Shown piece by piece: positions 1 to 10,400 of a stretch of DNA of 64,000 nucleotides. The DNA is from Blastomussa wellsi (Eukaryota; Cnidaria; Anthozoa; Scleractinia; Plerogyridae). The notes under the pieces were generated by a model. The model did no database searches, had not been told where the DNA came from, and saw only the letters and a list, made by a program, of their open reading frames with translations. The DNA lies in NCBI GenBank assembly GCA_947652115.1, contig OX393567.1, positions 20,630,817-20,694,816 on the forward strand. Reading direction: 5' to 3'. Position 1 is the stretch's first letter, and every line of letters starts with the position of its first letter. Both the position numbers and the translations under genes were made by a program.

Positions 1-1664
1 ACTACTTTACAAAGTTGAAAAGTTTGAATACGAAAACCGGGCAGAGCTCTAAAATAATTGGTTTCAAAATGAGCACCATGGATGAATGGGAAGAAATGTT
101 CAGGACATGGCAAAGATTAATCTTAAACAAGACTGACAGCTCATTTAGCTTCAGATCTCAAGTTCTTAAATTGTATTTTGCAGCATACATGTACATTAAA
201 GCAATTCAATTTCCTTTTTTCAACTTCAATAGATGAAAATATCTACAAGTTGTTCTATTGTATTTGATTTTTGGTGGTTCAATGGTCCCAAAGTCATTTC
301 ATTTTCAACTCAATTAAAAATAACAAGCAATCACTCACATCTTCAACACGTCGACTGGAAAGAAAGTCGCATAGCTCCTTTAAAACCTTCACGCGGTTTG
401 ACAAAGGACTTTCCTTACCTATCTCCTATAACAATGAAAACAAGCAGAATATACAGTCTCTGTTATATCTGGAAGATGAGTAAATTTATTGTAGACACAG
501 TCATACAATTCAACAAGTCAACTAATACTGTGAAATTATGACAATGAGAATTTAATGTCACAGCCTGCAAATACTCCAAAATGCTATCACACTTGGTAGC
601 CACTAGTATTTTCTATCACATTTTAGACAGATCAGTGCCACTGATTACTGTGGCTCTAAATATATAAAAAATCTAAACAATGGGTACAAACTTGTAAAAT
701 TGTTGCTGTTGTCTGTGAAAGTCTGTATCAAAGTTACACTGTATAAAGTAGAGGACAGAAGTGTTTCATGATACAGTAGATCCAAAATAACTGTAGTACG
801 AACTACATCAACTGAACTATGTGTAACTACCCATAATGAGGTGCCATGTGTTACTATGAAAATACATCATGCTAAGTACAGTAGTTCACAAAATACTGAT
901 GAACGTTTCTGATTTTGGATATGCTTAAAACATGATGAAAGTCTTGAAGCCATACCGTGTCTTGGACAACTCGAGACCCTGTTTAGGACAGACTCGCTTG
1001 AAATTATATACCATGTTCAAGACTGAGGGGTCAAAATCATACCCTATCCAGCCGCATGTCCACATATAGGAGAACAGCACGAAGGCTTCGCAAACTCAAA
1101 GAGTGAATGCACAATGATTCTCAGAAACCGGAGCCCTGTAAAGACCAAAACCCCTGCGACTTACCAGGCCACCCTGCGACAACGCGAGCAGCCATAAAGA
1201 AGACTGCTGCTTGCATTGTCTCGATTTTAACTTCGCCTAAATTACATTTAGCCACATTATAAGTAAGGGATTACCCCCTCCCCCTTCCCCCCCAGGGCAA
1301 ATACATGTACCATGTCCCCAAGACTGACATGTGCACTTCATGTGAGCTGATGTGAATTATTGGATAATTTGCTGATCTTCTATGATACAGAGGTGATGAC
1401 TAAAAAGGATGGCCGAGAGGGACGTTTCTAACCATGAACAGATTGAGTTGTCTTTCATGAAGTGTGGAATCTTAGGCTCCAACGATTCCACGATTTTTGT
1501 AAAACAACTGATCAATCTGTTCGTGGTTAGAAACGTCCCTCTCGGCGGCTATCCTGCATCCCAGATCCAGAGGACAAATTCCGTACAAAAGTTGTCATTC
1601 CAACTATGCACTAAAAGAATTGACAGCTCGCCAAAAGAGCTTCGGGCTATACACATATATATAC
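1..1664. other. Left-edge non-coding stretch, probably intron of the minus-strand gene starting at 1805
   Basis: No exon can be supported here apart from the fold-back at 1410-1548, which has its own entry. The stretch lies downstream (minus strand) of the first exon at 1665-1805, so it should be that gene's first intron. A minus-strand segment at about 1160-1233 has a TTTAG acceptor-like and a GTAAGT donor-like border and two open frames. It resembles no known protein and was not called. Everything else is AT-rich sequence in which I see no gene. Confidence 0.4.
1410..1548. repeat. Fold-back inverted repeat, about 40-bp arms
   Basis: The left arm (from GGCCGAGAGGGACGTTTCTA) is mirrored by the right arm (ending TAGAAACGTCCCTCTCGGC) with only a few mismatches. 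The loop is about 50 bp and itself contains a small inverted repeat (TGGAATC...GATTCCA). It looks like a snap-back or MITE-type element in the first intron of the minus-strand gene. The open frame running through it is an artefact of the palindrome. Confidence 0.75.
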
Positions 1665-1805
1665 CTGCAGTAATTCTTGGTGGAAGATTAGCTCGTCTGG
1701 CTTGGGACCTTCATACACGCTGCTTGTGATGGCATGGCCCTTCTTCACGCCGAAGAACTGTTTCACTTTCTGACGAAACCCTTCGCTTACATTGGGCTTG
1801 GACAT
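1665..1805 (-). CDS. First coding exon (47 codons) of an unrecognised protein, gene continues off the left edge
   Basis: An ATG at 1805-1803 opens a frame of exactly 47 codons ending in CAG before a GT donor at 1664-1663 (phase 0). The peptide begins MSKPNVSEGF and contains RQKVKQFFGVKKG followed by an acidic, hydrophobic stretch ending FHQELLQ. Codon use and the donor look like a real exon. The basic/aromatic segment could form an amphipathic helix, as at the start of some membrane-binding (BAR-type) proteins, but I do not recognise the family and assign no function. No second exon was found in the 1.66 kb that remains before the edge. It is head-to-head with the twin CX9C gene, the two start codons being 161 bp apart. 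Confidence 0.5.
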
Positions 1806-1966
1806 ATTTGTTAGAAAATAAAGAAAAACTTAAATTTATCGTTGAATCTCTGCGTTTCCACTATTGTCGTGTTGGCCGCCATGTTGGACGTGATCGCTTA
1901 GGAGAATGAGGCTAACAATAAATCATTACACTGTCGGAGGAGCCCTGAGGCTTCAGACTGAACAAC
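1806..1966. promoter_or_regulatory. Candidate bidirectional promoter between two divergent genes
   Basis: Only 161 bp separate the ATG of the minus-strand exon (1805) from the ATG of the twin CX9C gene (1967), so the two genes probably share a promoter. No TATA box is evident on the plus side. The sequence GCCGCCATGTTGG at 1875-1887 matches the known YY1-type core motif (CCGCCATnTTGG), which is typical of TATA-less housekeeping promoters. The promoter role is inferred from arrangement and motif only. Confidence 0.5.
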
Positions 1967-2722
1967 ATGGACGACGTCAAGAACAATATGAAGGAAGCTA
2001 TGGACGACCTCAAGAGCAATGTGAAGGAAGTTATGGACGACATAAAGAGCAATATGAAGGAAGCGAAAAAGAAGTTAGAAGATACGTTCGGAAATTTAAA
2101 CACCAAGTTAGTTCCTAATGAAGAACCAATGAGTGACAGGGCCCTAGTAAGATATGTTGTGAAAGCAATGTGAGTAATTTGTGCCAGTGTTATGTTGTTT
2201 AATTAGACGATTTAATGTCTCATTTCTGAATGTTCGATCAGTCGAGTGAAAACTGTTCCAATTTGTTGATTTTCTAGGGCTATGGAAGCTTGCTCTGAAC
2301 AGCATACAGCTATGACTGAGTGCGTAAAACGAAGCTGGGTTGGTACGTGCAGTAAAAAGCAATCAGAATATTGGGATTGCTACCGCAAAGAAACTGTGAG
2401 TCAAAAGGCTGTTATGTTTGATTTTTATTTTTTCATCTTATCGCTTTTAAGCGAGTCGATTTTTCGGAGCTTGGAATATCTTTCGGAGCTTGGAATATCA
2501 GTAGTCATGATACCTGTTTTGGTATGTTTCTACGTGTTCATTTTGATATCACCCCTTGCCCCTCCTTCCCCTCCAGTGAGGTTAGGGGGTCTGCTAAGGG
2601 GCCGTGACTGTCATTTCTCTTTGTTGAAACCCAGATTTAGCCCAGCTTCTAAATCTTGTTTCCATTATTTTCATTTTCAGATCAGACTACGGAAGCATTA
2701 TGATGTTTACTGGGATAATTGA
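1967..2722 (+). CDS. Twin CX9C (CHCH-type) protein, 120 aa, three exons
   Basis: Exons 1967-2169, 2278-2395 and 2681-2722 (TGA at 2720-2722) join with GT/AG borders and matching phases to give 120 residues. Residues 1-33 are three 11-residue repeats of the form MDDxKxNxKEx. After a charged linker come two CX9C motifs (C-SEQHTAMTE-C and C-SKKQSEYWD-C), the signature of helix-coil-helix proteins that are oxidised by Mia40/Erv1 in the mitochondrial intermembrane space. That location is family knowledge, not seen here; there is no obvious cleavable presequence. The start is ambiguous because each of the three repeats begins with an in-frame ATG (1967, 2000, 2033); the first was chosen. I cannot say which CHCH subfamily it belongs to. 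A possible ATTAAA polyadenylation signal lies near 3106. It is divergent from the minus-strand exon at 1665-1805. Confidence 0.82.
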
Positions 2723-3369
2723 TCTTTATTTTATTAGTTTACAGAAAAGTTTGCTTCACTCAAAAGATACATTCTTTAGACGATTAGTATTTCAAAACAA
2801 GACTGCATGTCTAGTTTGATGCAACAGCAACATGACAATTTCAACAAATATGCTAGTAACCATGACTACAGCATTTACCTTGACATTCTTTGTTCTGAAC
2901 TGGTCTACAATTAACAACACTGTGAATTCTTATATGAGAGCTGGCAGCATTGGTTGAGCCAAATATATGTCATACTGCAAGGAAAGACGTATAAAACTGT
3001 AGCACAGGCAGTTTAAATGGTGAACTTTTTGTGTTTGAAACAAAGAAGGTCACATTTACACCATTCATTTCTTGTTGAGCAGGATTGACAGAAAAAGAAA
3101 ATGATATTAAAAAAATGTTGTTTATAAAGTTTTTTGGGGTCATGTGTAAAAAATTAATAGGCTAGTTTTGAATTATCCTTTGCTGGTCAAAATGAATGAA
3201 TAATGTAGTTGAGGGTCAGGGGAATGATTTGCTTTGCAGTTTTTCTTTGATTTCATTCCCCTCAACCTTGACTCCACTCCTAGCCTTTGGGAGCAGTAGA
3301 GCAATATTCCAATCTAGCCTATTTGTACCTCTTTCCCAATTGTCAGCCTGTGTAAGAGGTAAAGGCAAA

Positions 3370-3748
3370 GGCAAATATTTTACTTCAAAGAGCAGGGAGT
3401 GGTTACCCAATTCTTCAGAGCCAGAGGCTCATGTATAAAGCTTTCCAAGGTGCACAGCACAAAGGCCACACCACAACACCGGGAACTGTGCTGTACTCTT
3501 TACGATGAGTGTGGGTTCTTTAACGTCCACTGCTGAACGTGATACATTGAGACAGGGCCTATAGTTTTATCGTCCTTATCCGAGAAGACTACCCATTTGC
3601 AGATGTTATTGCAAAGGAAGCAGTTCTCCTCTGTTATTTTAAGACCCTGAGTGTACTGTGTTGGTCTGGTCCAAGGTTTGAACTCAAGACCTCTCGCACG
3701 ATAGTCCGACGCTCTACCAACATTATTACTGAGCTAACCGGTCGGTGG
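3370..3748 (-). repeat. tRNA-derived SINE
   Basis: Read on the minus strand, the element starts near 3748 with a tRNA-like head: an A-box-like segment (GGTTAGCTCAGTAATAATG...TGGTAGAGCG) and a B-box-like GAGTTCAAACC. A non-tRNA body follows. This is the RNA polymerase III promoter layout of SINEs. It is not a functional tRNA gene, because the acceptor and anticodon arms do not pair. The 3' (low-coordinate) limit is uncertain. Confidence 0.65.
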
Positions 3749-5456
3749 TTTTACTCAAACAATAAGCAGTGTCTGTCACCACAACTTTCCTTTATCTGTG
3801 TGCCACTTTAAATCATGCCTACCATTACTTATTCACACCCTCCTTATTTTTACTCAAGCATCTGCAACACATTTGTACTCAGGACCTCTTACATATTGCC
3901 CTACTCTCAGAGAGGCTTTCCTCGATAAAAGGAAAGGTGGAAGGCCACTTGTCTAGATAAGATCAAAATGACTACAGTATGCCACCAGGGAACTCTTCCA
4001 AGAGGTAGGTGCCTGGCCCTCTTATCCAGGAGGGTCTGCACCCAAGGAAAAGATGTCCATGCTCTTGGAAGACATTCGATTTCCAAGATTTAACAAAGGG
4101 AATGTTTGAAACTTAGCCAGTTGAATGAAGTGTATACAGTAGGGAGTTTAAAAGTATGACCACTTCTAATTTATTCACATTTTTTCATGTGGATTATCCA
4201 ATCAGAAGCAGAGGGTAGCCTTGGCAAAAGAACACAAACCGCAAGCAATCATGCCCAGAAGATGTGAGGCAAAGTTTTTCTTTTTGTTGGCGATTGTTTT
4301 GCAGCTTTTTAGCATCTAAATCCTACACTGGAGTAAATTCGCAACTGTGAAATACTCTCAAGGTGTACATTATGGTCCAGCGTTTGAGTTTATTTAGTCT
4401 GCGAATTTGCTGGTCAACATATTTACCAAAAGTAACAAGGATAATATTTGTCAGAGGATGCCGTGTTCTTACAAAATGGCTTTAGCATTTTTGGCTTTGA
4501 AACACTACAATAAAATAGGTGTATGCATTGCAGACCTATATTTCATGGTGCAACACAAACTATTCAAATTATACAGCACACATACAGAATAAAATACCTT
4601 TTTATTAAAAGCTGCTTCCTGCAGCGTTATAAATAACTTCCATGCAAAGGTTATTTAAAGTGCCCAGCACTACAACCATTCACTATAAATTCAAATTCAT
4701 AACTTACTGGTACATTAATGTTAAAATATCCCACAACTGAGCAACTCTCTTCAAATAATCCTAAACAACCAAACTTCCTGGTTTACACTAGCGACAAAAC
4801 AACCAACTTGCAAACACTTCATGGCAATGTTATGTACGACCAGTGTGAACTAAAAACACAACCTAGGAACATGGGCAAATTAAGAAAAGAGCTACTCTTT
4901 CATGACATGTCCACCATACATGTTAAAAGTTGTTACATTGCTTAAATGAACCAGGCTCAACTCTTCTAACACTGAAAAATGTTTAAAATAAAGTGCATCA
5001 GAAATGATAAATTATGTTCTTTCTTAGTGGAAAGTTGATGTCGCCTTCAATTTTTTCCTTTTTCAGATACTGAAACAAAAATTTTAATTCAGTTGCCGGT
5101 ACATGGATTGTGGAATGGGAAACTCCATTAATTTTTCATACCTAAAAAGTGTTCTTCTTTTGGCTTCAAGTTGTTATTTTGTTGGAACTTAATTCCCATG
5201 GCTGATGTATTTTGCTGCAAAAAGCGGCCACTCTTTTTTCAAGTACCTTGGGGGAAACTTGGCAGCCCCAAAAGATGATGTGCCTCTTGCAAGCTAGGCC
5301 AACAACATCAGTTTCCCATTAAAGAATGATTTATTAGAACTCATTTCAAAATGCACTTTTTTGAATTAACAACTGAAAAATCTGAACTTAAATAAGTACT
5401 TTGAACTAATAATTGTGTCAAATACTAAAACTACAAAACCCAATCCTTTTTTCTTT

Positions 5457-5681
5457 AGCCTTGCTAAGAAAACCGTGAACACCCGAAATTTTTCAGGAAT
5501 GTTGATTATTTGGTGACCAATTTTCACAGCAAAGTTCAGGACGCGACCAAACCTCAAAACCACAAACTAATTACCGTTGGTGTTTGCGGTTTAGTTTTCT
5601 CACACCTGATTGGCTTTTTTCTTGTAACACAATAACGTTCCATAAACATTTCTGGTGTTCACAGTTTTCTTAGTAAGGCTG
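5457..5681. mobile_element. MITE with terminal inverted repeats, family shared with 58734-58924
   Basis: The left end AGCCTTGCTAAGAAAACCGT is mirrored by the right end (...AGTTTTCTTAGTAAGGCT). A related copy sits at 58734-58924 in a protein kinase C intron, where the element (CAGCC...GGCTG) is flanked by TA on both sides. TA duplication and short TIRs without coding capacity suggest a non-autonomous Tc1/mariner-type element. Confidence 0.7.
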
Positions 5682-6916
5682 TAAAAAGAAAGAGAATTGT
5701 TTTATCTTTAAATGCAGTAATAAGTAGTTATAGTCAATTCGAGTTGTGCCCAGATTGCTTGAATACTGTAATTAGTAAAATTGAAGAAGCAATCAACAAT
5801 AGTTAATGATTTTGTTGTCAGACTTTGTTCTGGAAGTATTGCATTGCTGTAACAAACATTTTGCTTTGTAGCTGAAATATAGAAGAATCTGTCTCACTGA
5901 TAATGAACATTTATTTTGAAATTAAATTGGCCTAGACTGCAGATTGTATATGTCAAACAACATGGGAATGTTTTATGACAAGCCCAAACAAGAGCTCCAC
6001 TAAAAGCCGTATGGATCTGCATAAACATTCAATTTGGATTTCAAAATAACAATGTTGGCCAGACTTTAGATGATCAAAATTGTAGTATTACAGACTGTAA
6101 GATGAACAACATATTTTGTCGAGGGCACACCGACCACAAATTTCTCTTTAAAACTAAGTAGAATTAAATACAACTCCCCTGCAGCCAAATGTAGAATGCA
6201 AATTATTTTAAAAATTTAATTTTAATGTCCTGCAACTGCTCAATGTGACCCAAATCCAAAATAATTTACACTATAATACAATGTACTTGAACAGAGTTGC
6301 AGCACAAAAATATACTCACTTTAAAATATGTAACAAAAGCCAGTCTTTGTCAAAATACTTGACGAAGTACATAATTTAACAACATTTTCTGAGTTGTCCA
6401 TTGGGCACATGAATTTAAAGTTAGTCGTCCAGTCAAACCACCAACAGACTAACTTCTAAGGTGAAATTTCAGTAAATGAATTATGTAACTATATCAACTG
6501 AATACATGCTAACACTCTCTTGCAAGCAAACAAACACGTCAGGTTTCTGGTCAAGCAGCTAAAGCCAAAGCATTGTAGAGCTTCTTTTGTTTGGGTATAC
6601 AACTGTGTATAATCTACAAGCATTTTAATTTAAAGTGAAATGAGAGTTGCTGATGGAAGGGAAATAACCACACAGCATTCTGCGTGTTCAAAGTAAAAAG
6701 TACACGAAAAGTGTTATCTGACTGCAAGCCAATCATATACATGCATAAAATATAAACATTATTATTTCTGGTACCCAAAAATGGACTATAAAATAATTAT
6801 CATGAATGCCTCGTAATATGAGTTATGTTAAACATAGCTATGCTGTACACTGCCAAGAATGAAACAATTTTGTATAGCAGTTAAATGGCTGTTTCTTTGT
6901 GTGCCCAAAATTGACA

Positions 6917-6922
6917 TTTATT
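6917..6922 (-). terminator. Candidate polyadenylation signal for the first TMC gene
   Basis: AATAAA on the minus strand, about 520 nt beyond the TAA at 7441-7443. A motif this short occurs by chance in AT-rich DNA, so this is a candidate only. Confidence 0.3.
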
Positions 6923-7440
6923 TTAGGCTTTAGCCTTTTGCATCAAATGGTCACATTGTACAATATTGGGCATGTTGGGCAAACTTATTATTATTCCTGC
7001 ACTGGGGTAGCCAAACAGAGCACCTTTATATCCAGTCAATCGTAACTTTTTGTTGTTTTCGATGTCTCAGTTCAGGAATTATAACAATCTTGCCTTTCAG
7101 CATGGCAGATTTTATACCATGTGATCGTTTGTTGCAAAACGCCTATTGTCAGCCCTTATTTGAGGAAAATGAGCCTGAAAACATTCCCCAACAAAGACCA
7201 GAATTACCAGTACATCTCAGTTGGCTGTAATATGTGCTGCTCTTCAGGATGTAGAGCTAGCTAGACCACGTGTACACAATTTAATAACTCCATAAAGCAC
7301 AGCCAAGATTAGGCTTGCCACATGCTATACCGACCAATCAGAGTGTGCCTATACATGCACATCTGAAGTTGGTACTGCAACACATACCACAATAAAATAA
7401 ATATGCTTATTAATAAGTAAATCAGAAACTGAACAGTAAG

Positions 7441-10400
7441 TTAAAACTGTACATGGCTGGGGGGATGAAGTGAAGTTTGCATTGTTTGCCCTGAGGACGA
7501 GTCGTCATCATCATCGCCGGTGTTCCTTGCATTTGCCACAAGTTTTTCCATCAGGAATCTCTTGTCTCTACCCTCCTAAAACATCAAACAGAATACCATA
7601 ATATTTGTTACTCAAATTGTCAATCTCTATCCACTTTGATTCACGTTGTTCTGTCCTGGGCTGATCTTTATGGTGGGATCTCTCATCTAATACCAATCCC
7701 TTCCAGAATCAATCATCAATCTTCTCGGGTTCGAATCCCATTGAAGCCCTGATTTTTTCAGGCTTCTTCTTTCCAATTGCATAAATTGGAAATTCACTGT
7801 GATGATTATTCTTCACTAACATCTACATCTGCAGTTCAAATATGAATTATTTCATATATACTTCACATCATTTTGAACTCCTCACAGGAGGATATGAGCT
7901 CAATAAATTGACCTCCTCCCAATTTATGTTTGTTTTGTTTTGTGTCATGTTGAAAACAAAATAATGCGTGGCGATGATCACCTATTATTTTTATCTTCCT
8001 TCCATGTAAGAACTTTTAATTACTTTTTAGTGCTTCCCCTGGATAGCAAGCAGATTACTCCCAGTGCATCTACATGACTGTACAAGTACAGGGGGGCTGA
8101 GCACTAAGCACAGCAAGCAGATTAGCTATCTTCCCTCACACACAGAATCCTGTGACCTGTTCAGTATTCCTAACCTTTTCAAACTACATTACTGCCACAG
8201 GTCACACAACAACAACTACCTGTAACAATCAGTAACAACATTTGTTATCTTAAAGATATTACCAGTAAAACAGATAATGTTAAACCCACCAGCACCAACT
8301 GATCCTTCAACATTTCAATCATATGCAAATGAGAGTTGGTCATGGATCTGAAGTAGTACAACATCAAGCTGTGAAATGGAAGCAAACAAGTTCCATGAGT
8401 CATGGTACATTTTGGCCAATGGTACATGCATATTCGACCAAATAAGCAATGCAAGTAAAGCAAAGCCTTTTATGCCAAACTGACTCATAGCTGTGGGGGC
8501 TTAAGTCTGGTTTCTGTAGTAGCTATGACTATTTCTAACTCCTTGGATGGGATGCTAGTCCATTGCAGGTTACTCCCCAGCATTCTGTTAGTAAGGTTGC
8601 CGCAACAATTCACTGGTACCCATTTATACACCTGGATGGAGAGAGGCACTGTGTGAGTGAAGTGTCTAGCCTAAGAACACAATGCAGTGACCCCGGTCAG
8701 TGGTTGAGCTCAGGCTATTCGGACCTGAGTCTTGCACACTAACCATTTGGCCACAGTGCCTCCAAAACCAATATAAGTAATTGACTAGGTCAAAATGCAA
8801 CACTAAGAACTAGCTAAAGTGTACTTCACAATTCCTTATTAAAATAATCTCCTTCGCAGTTGTTATTAGGGTCATTACAACACTCCTCCTCACTAACAGC
8901 TGCCTAAACCCAAACTAAATTCCTTTCCTTTTGTTTAGGCTTCACGTGATAATTACAAAATACACCAATCAAGTGTTGACAACCAAATCTGACCCCACTA
9001 ACACGCACCAAACCAAAGGCCAAATTAAACAGGAAATTGAACTTAGCAGCTGCCATTCAATAATTAGGTTGTGGTACGAAGAGCAACTCATCACAAATGA
9101 GTCGCCAATAAAACATGAATTGTGATTGGACAATTAGTCTTGATGTGACTGCCTCAGGAATACAGTGTGTATGTGAAAGTCGTGATTGGCTAATCTGCAG
9201 AAAGGAATGTGGTTCAGCTGTTCAGGTGATTATTATCAAAAATAACCCACTTCTTATTTACAAAAATTGCCCAAAGCCATTTACAATTTACTTACCAGAT
9301 CACCATAAGAATCGGAAAAATAAATGCCGCTGTACTCATGTAATTAATGATTTCCTGGATCCAAGATGGCCATGAATTAATTTCATTACTAAGAACACCA
9401 AAGATCCTGGCATTTGTATCACAATTGACATTGCTGGAAAAATACAAACATTATTCAACATTAAACAAGTAAACAATAAGATGGCAAATGTATGTGGACA
9501 AGAAAACATGACTTGAAACAGGAGTGCAAAGTTTTAAACTCTAGAATTGAAACAAATAAAATGTCTGCAGAATGGAGAAGGTATTGATTGGAATTGTGCT
9601 GTCCTGGTCAGTGGTCAAAACCTTCAACGGGGCTTAACCAGGTTTCTTAGTACGAGACGACTCGGAATGGGTTGCTGTAGGCCAACTGCCGGTTTCCCTG
9701 ACAGTTTGTGCCAGTACCCCATACTACTGGGTGCAGAGAGGTATTGTCAGTCAGAGAAAAGCGTCTTTCCCAAGAATGCAATACAATGACCCGAGCCAAG
9801 ACTTGAACCCAGACCTGCCAATCAAGACTCCAAGGCACAAGCCACTAGCTAGTGTCTGCCACCAGTCAAACATTTACACTGTGCAAAAAGCCAAATATCC
9901 GGGCCAGAATTTGCTTGAATACGAGTCGGCACACGCCTCGTATATTGTAATTTCCCAACGTATTCTAGTACGCCTGATTCAAAATACACCTGGGATCTCC
10001 TATTAGAATCCGGCCTGTTTTTCCACATTCAACACCCGGGGTGTGCGTCACATATTCAATATTGAATACTCATGAATACTCCAGGGGCACTTCATGTATT
10101 CAAATCGAATACTCCTGAATCCTCCAGGTGTACTTCACGTATAGCGTACGCCTTGAATACTCTAGGATTCTACTGTATGGTATCACAGTGACATATTCGA
10201 GGCTAAAATACTCCAGAATATTTTTCATTCAGCGCAGTGTTATAAGCCACATAAATCCATACTAGACATTTGTTGCTAAGATGAAGCACCATTTTCAATA
10301 ACCTGACAACATAGTTACCTAAAAGGTCCTTGGCAAGATGGCCTTACTCTGAAAGATTCAATAAAAAGATTGTAAGTATCAACTGAAAATTAACTACAAA

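Larger units (their letters stand above)
2723..7440. other. Intergenic region between the CX9C gene and the first TMC gene
   Basis: This 4.7-kb stretch lies between the 3' ends of two convergent genes. It holds a tRNA-derived SINE (about 3370-3748), a TA-flanked palindromic MITE (about 5457-5681), and probably the 3' untranslated regions of both genes. A minus-strand AATAAA at 6922-6917 could end the TMC transcript about 520 nt after its stop codon. I see no other coding potential; the short open frames here lack splice context and resemble nothing. Confidence 0.6.

Noticed and set aside
1160..1233. Possible second exon of the minus-strand gene at 1665-1805
   Set aside because: Acceptor-like and donor-like borders exist and two frames are open, but the peptide looks random and the surrounding text looks repeat-derived.
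2282..2722. Single 146-codon plus-strand frame
   Set aside because: It runs through an intron; the CX9C gene uses only 2278-2395 and 2681-2722 of this stretch, with clear GT/AG borders.
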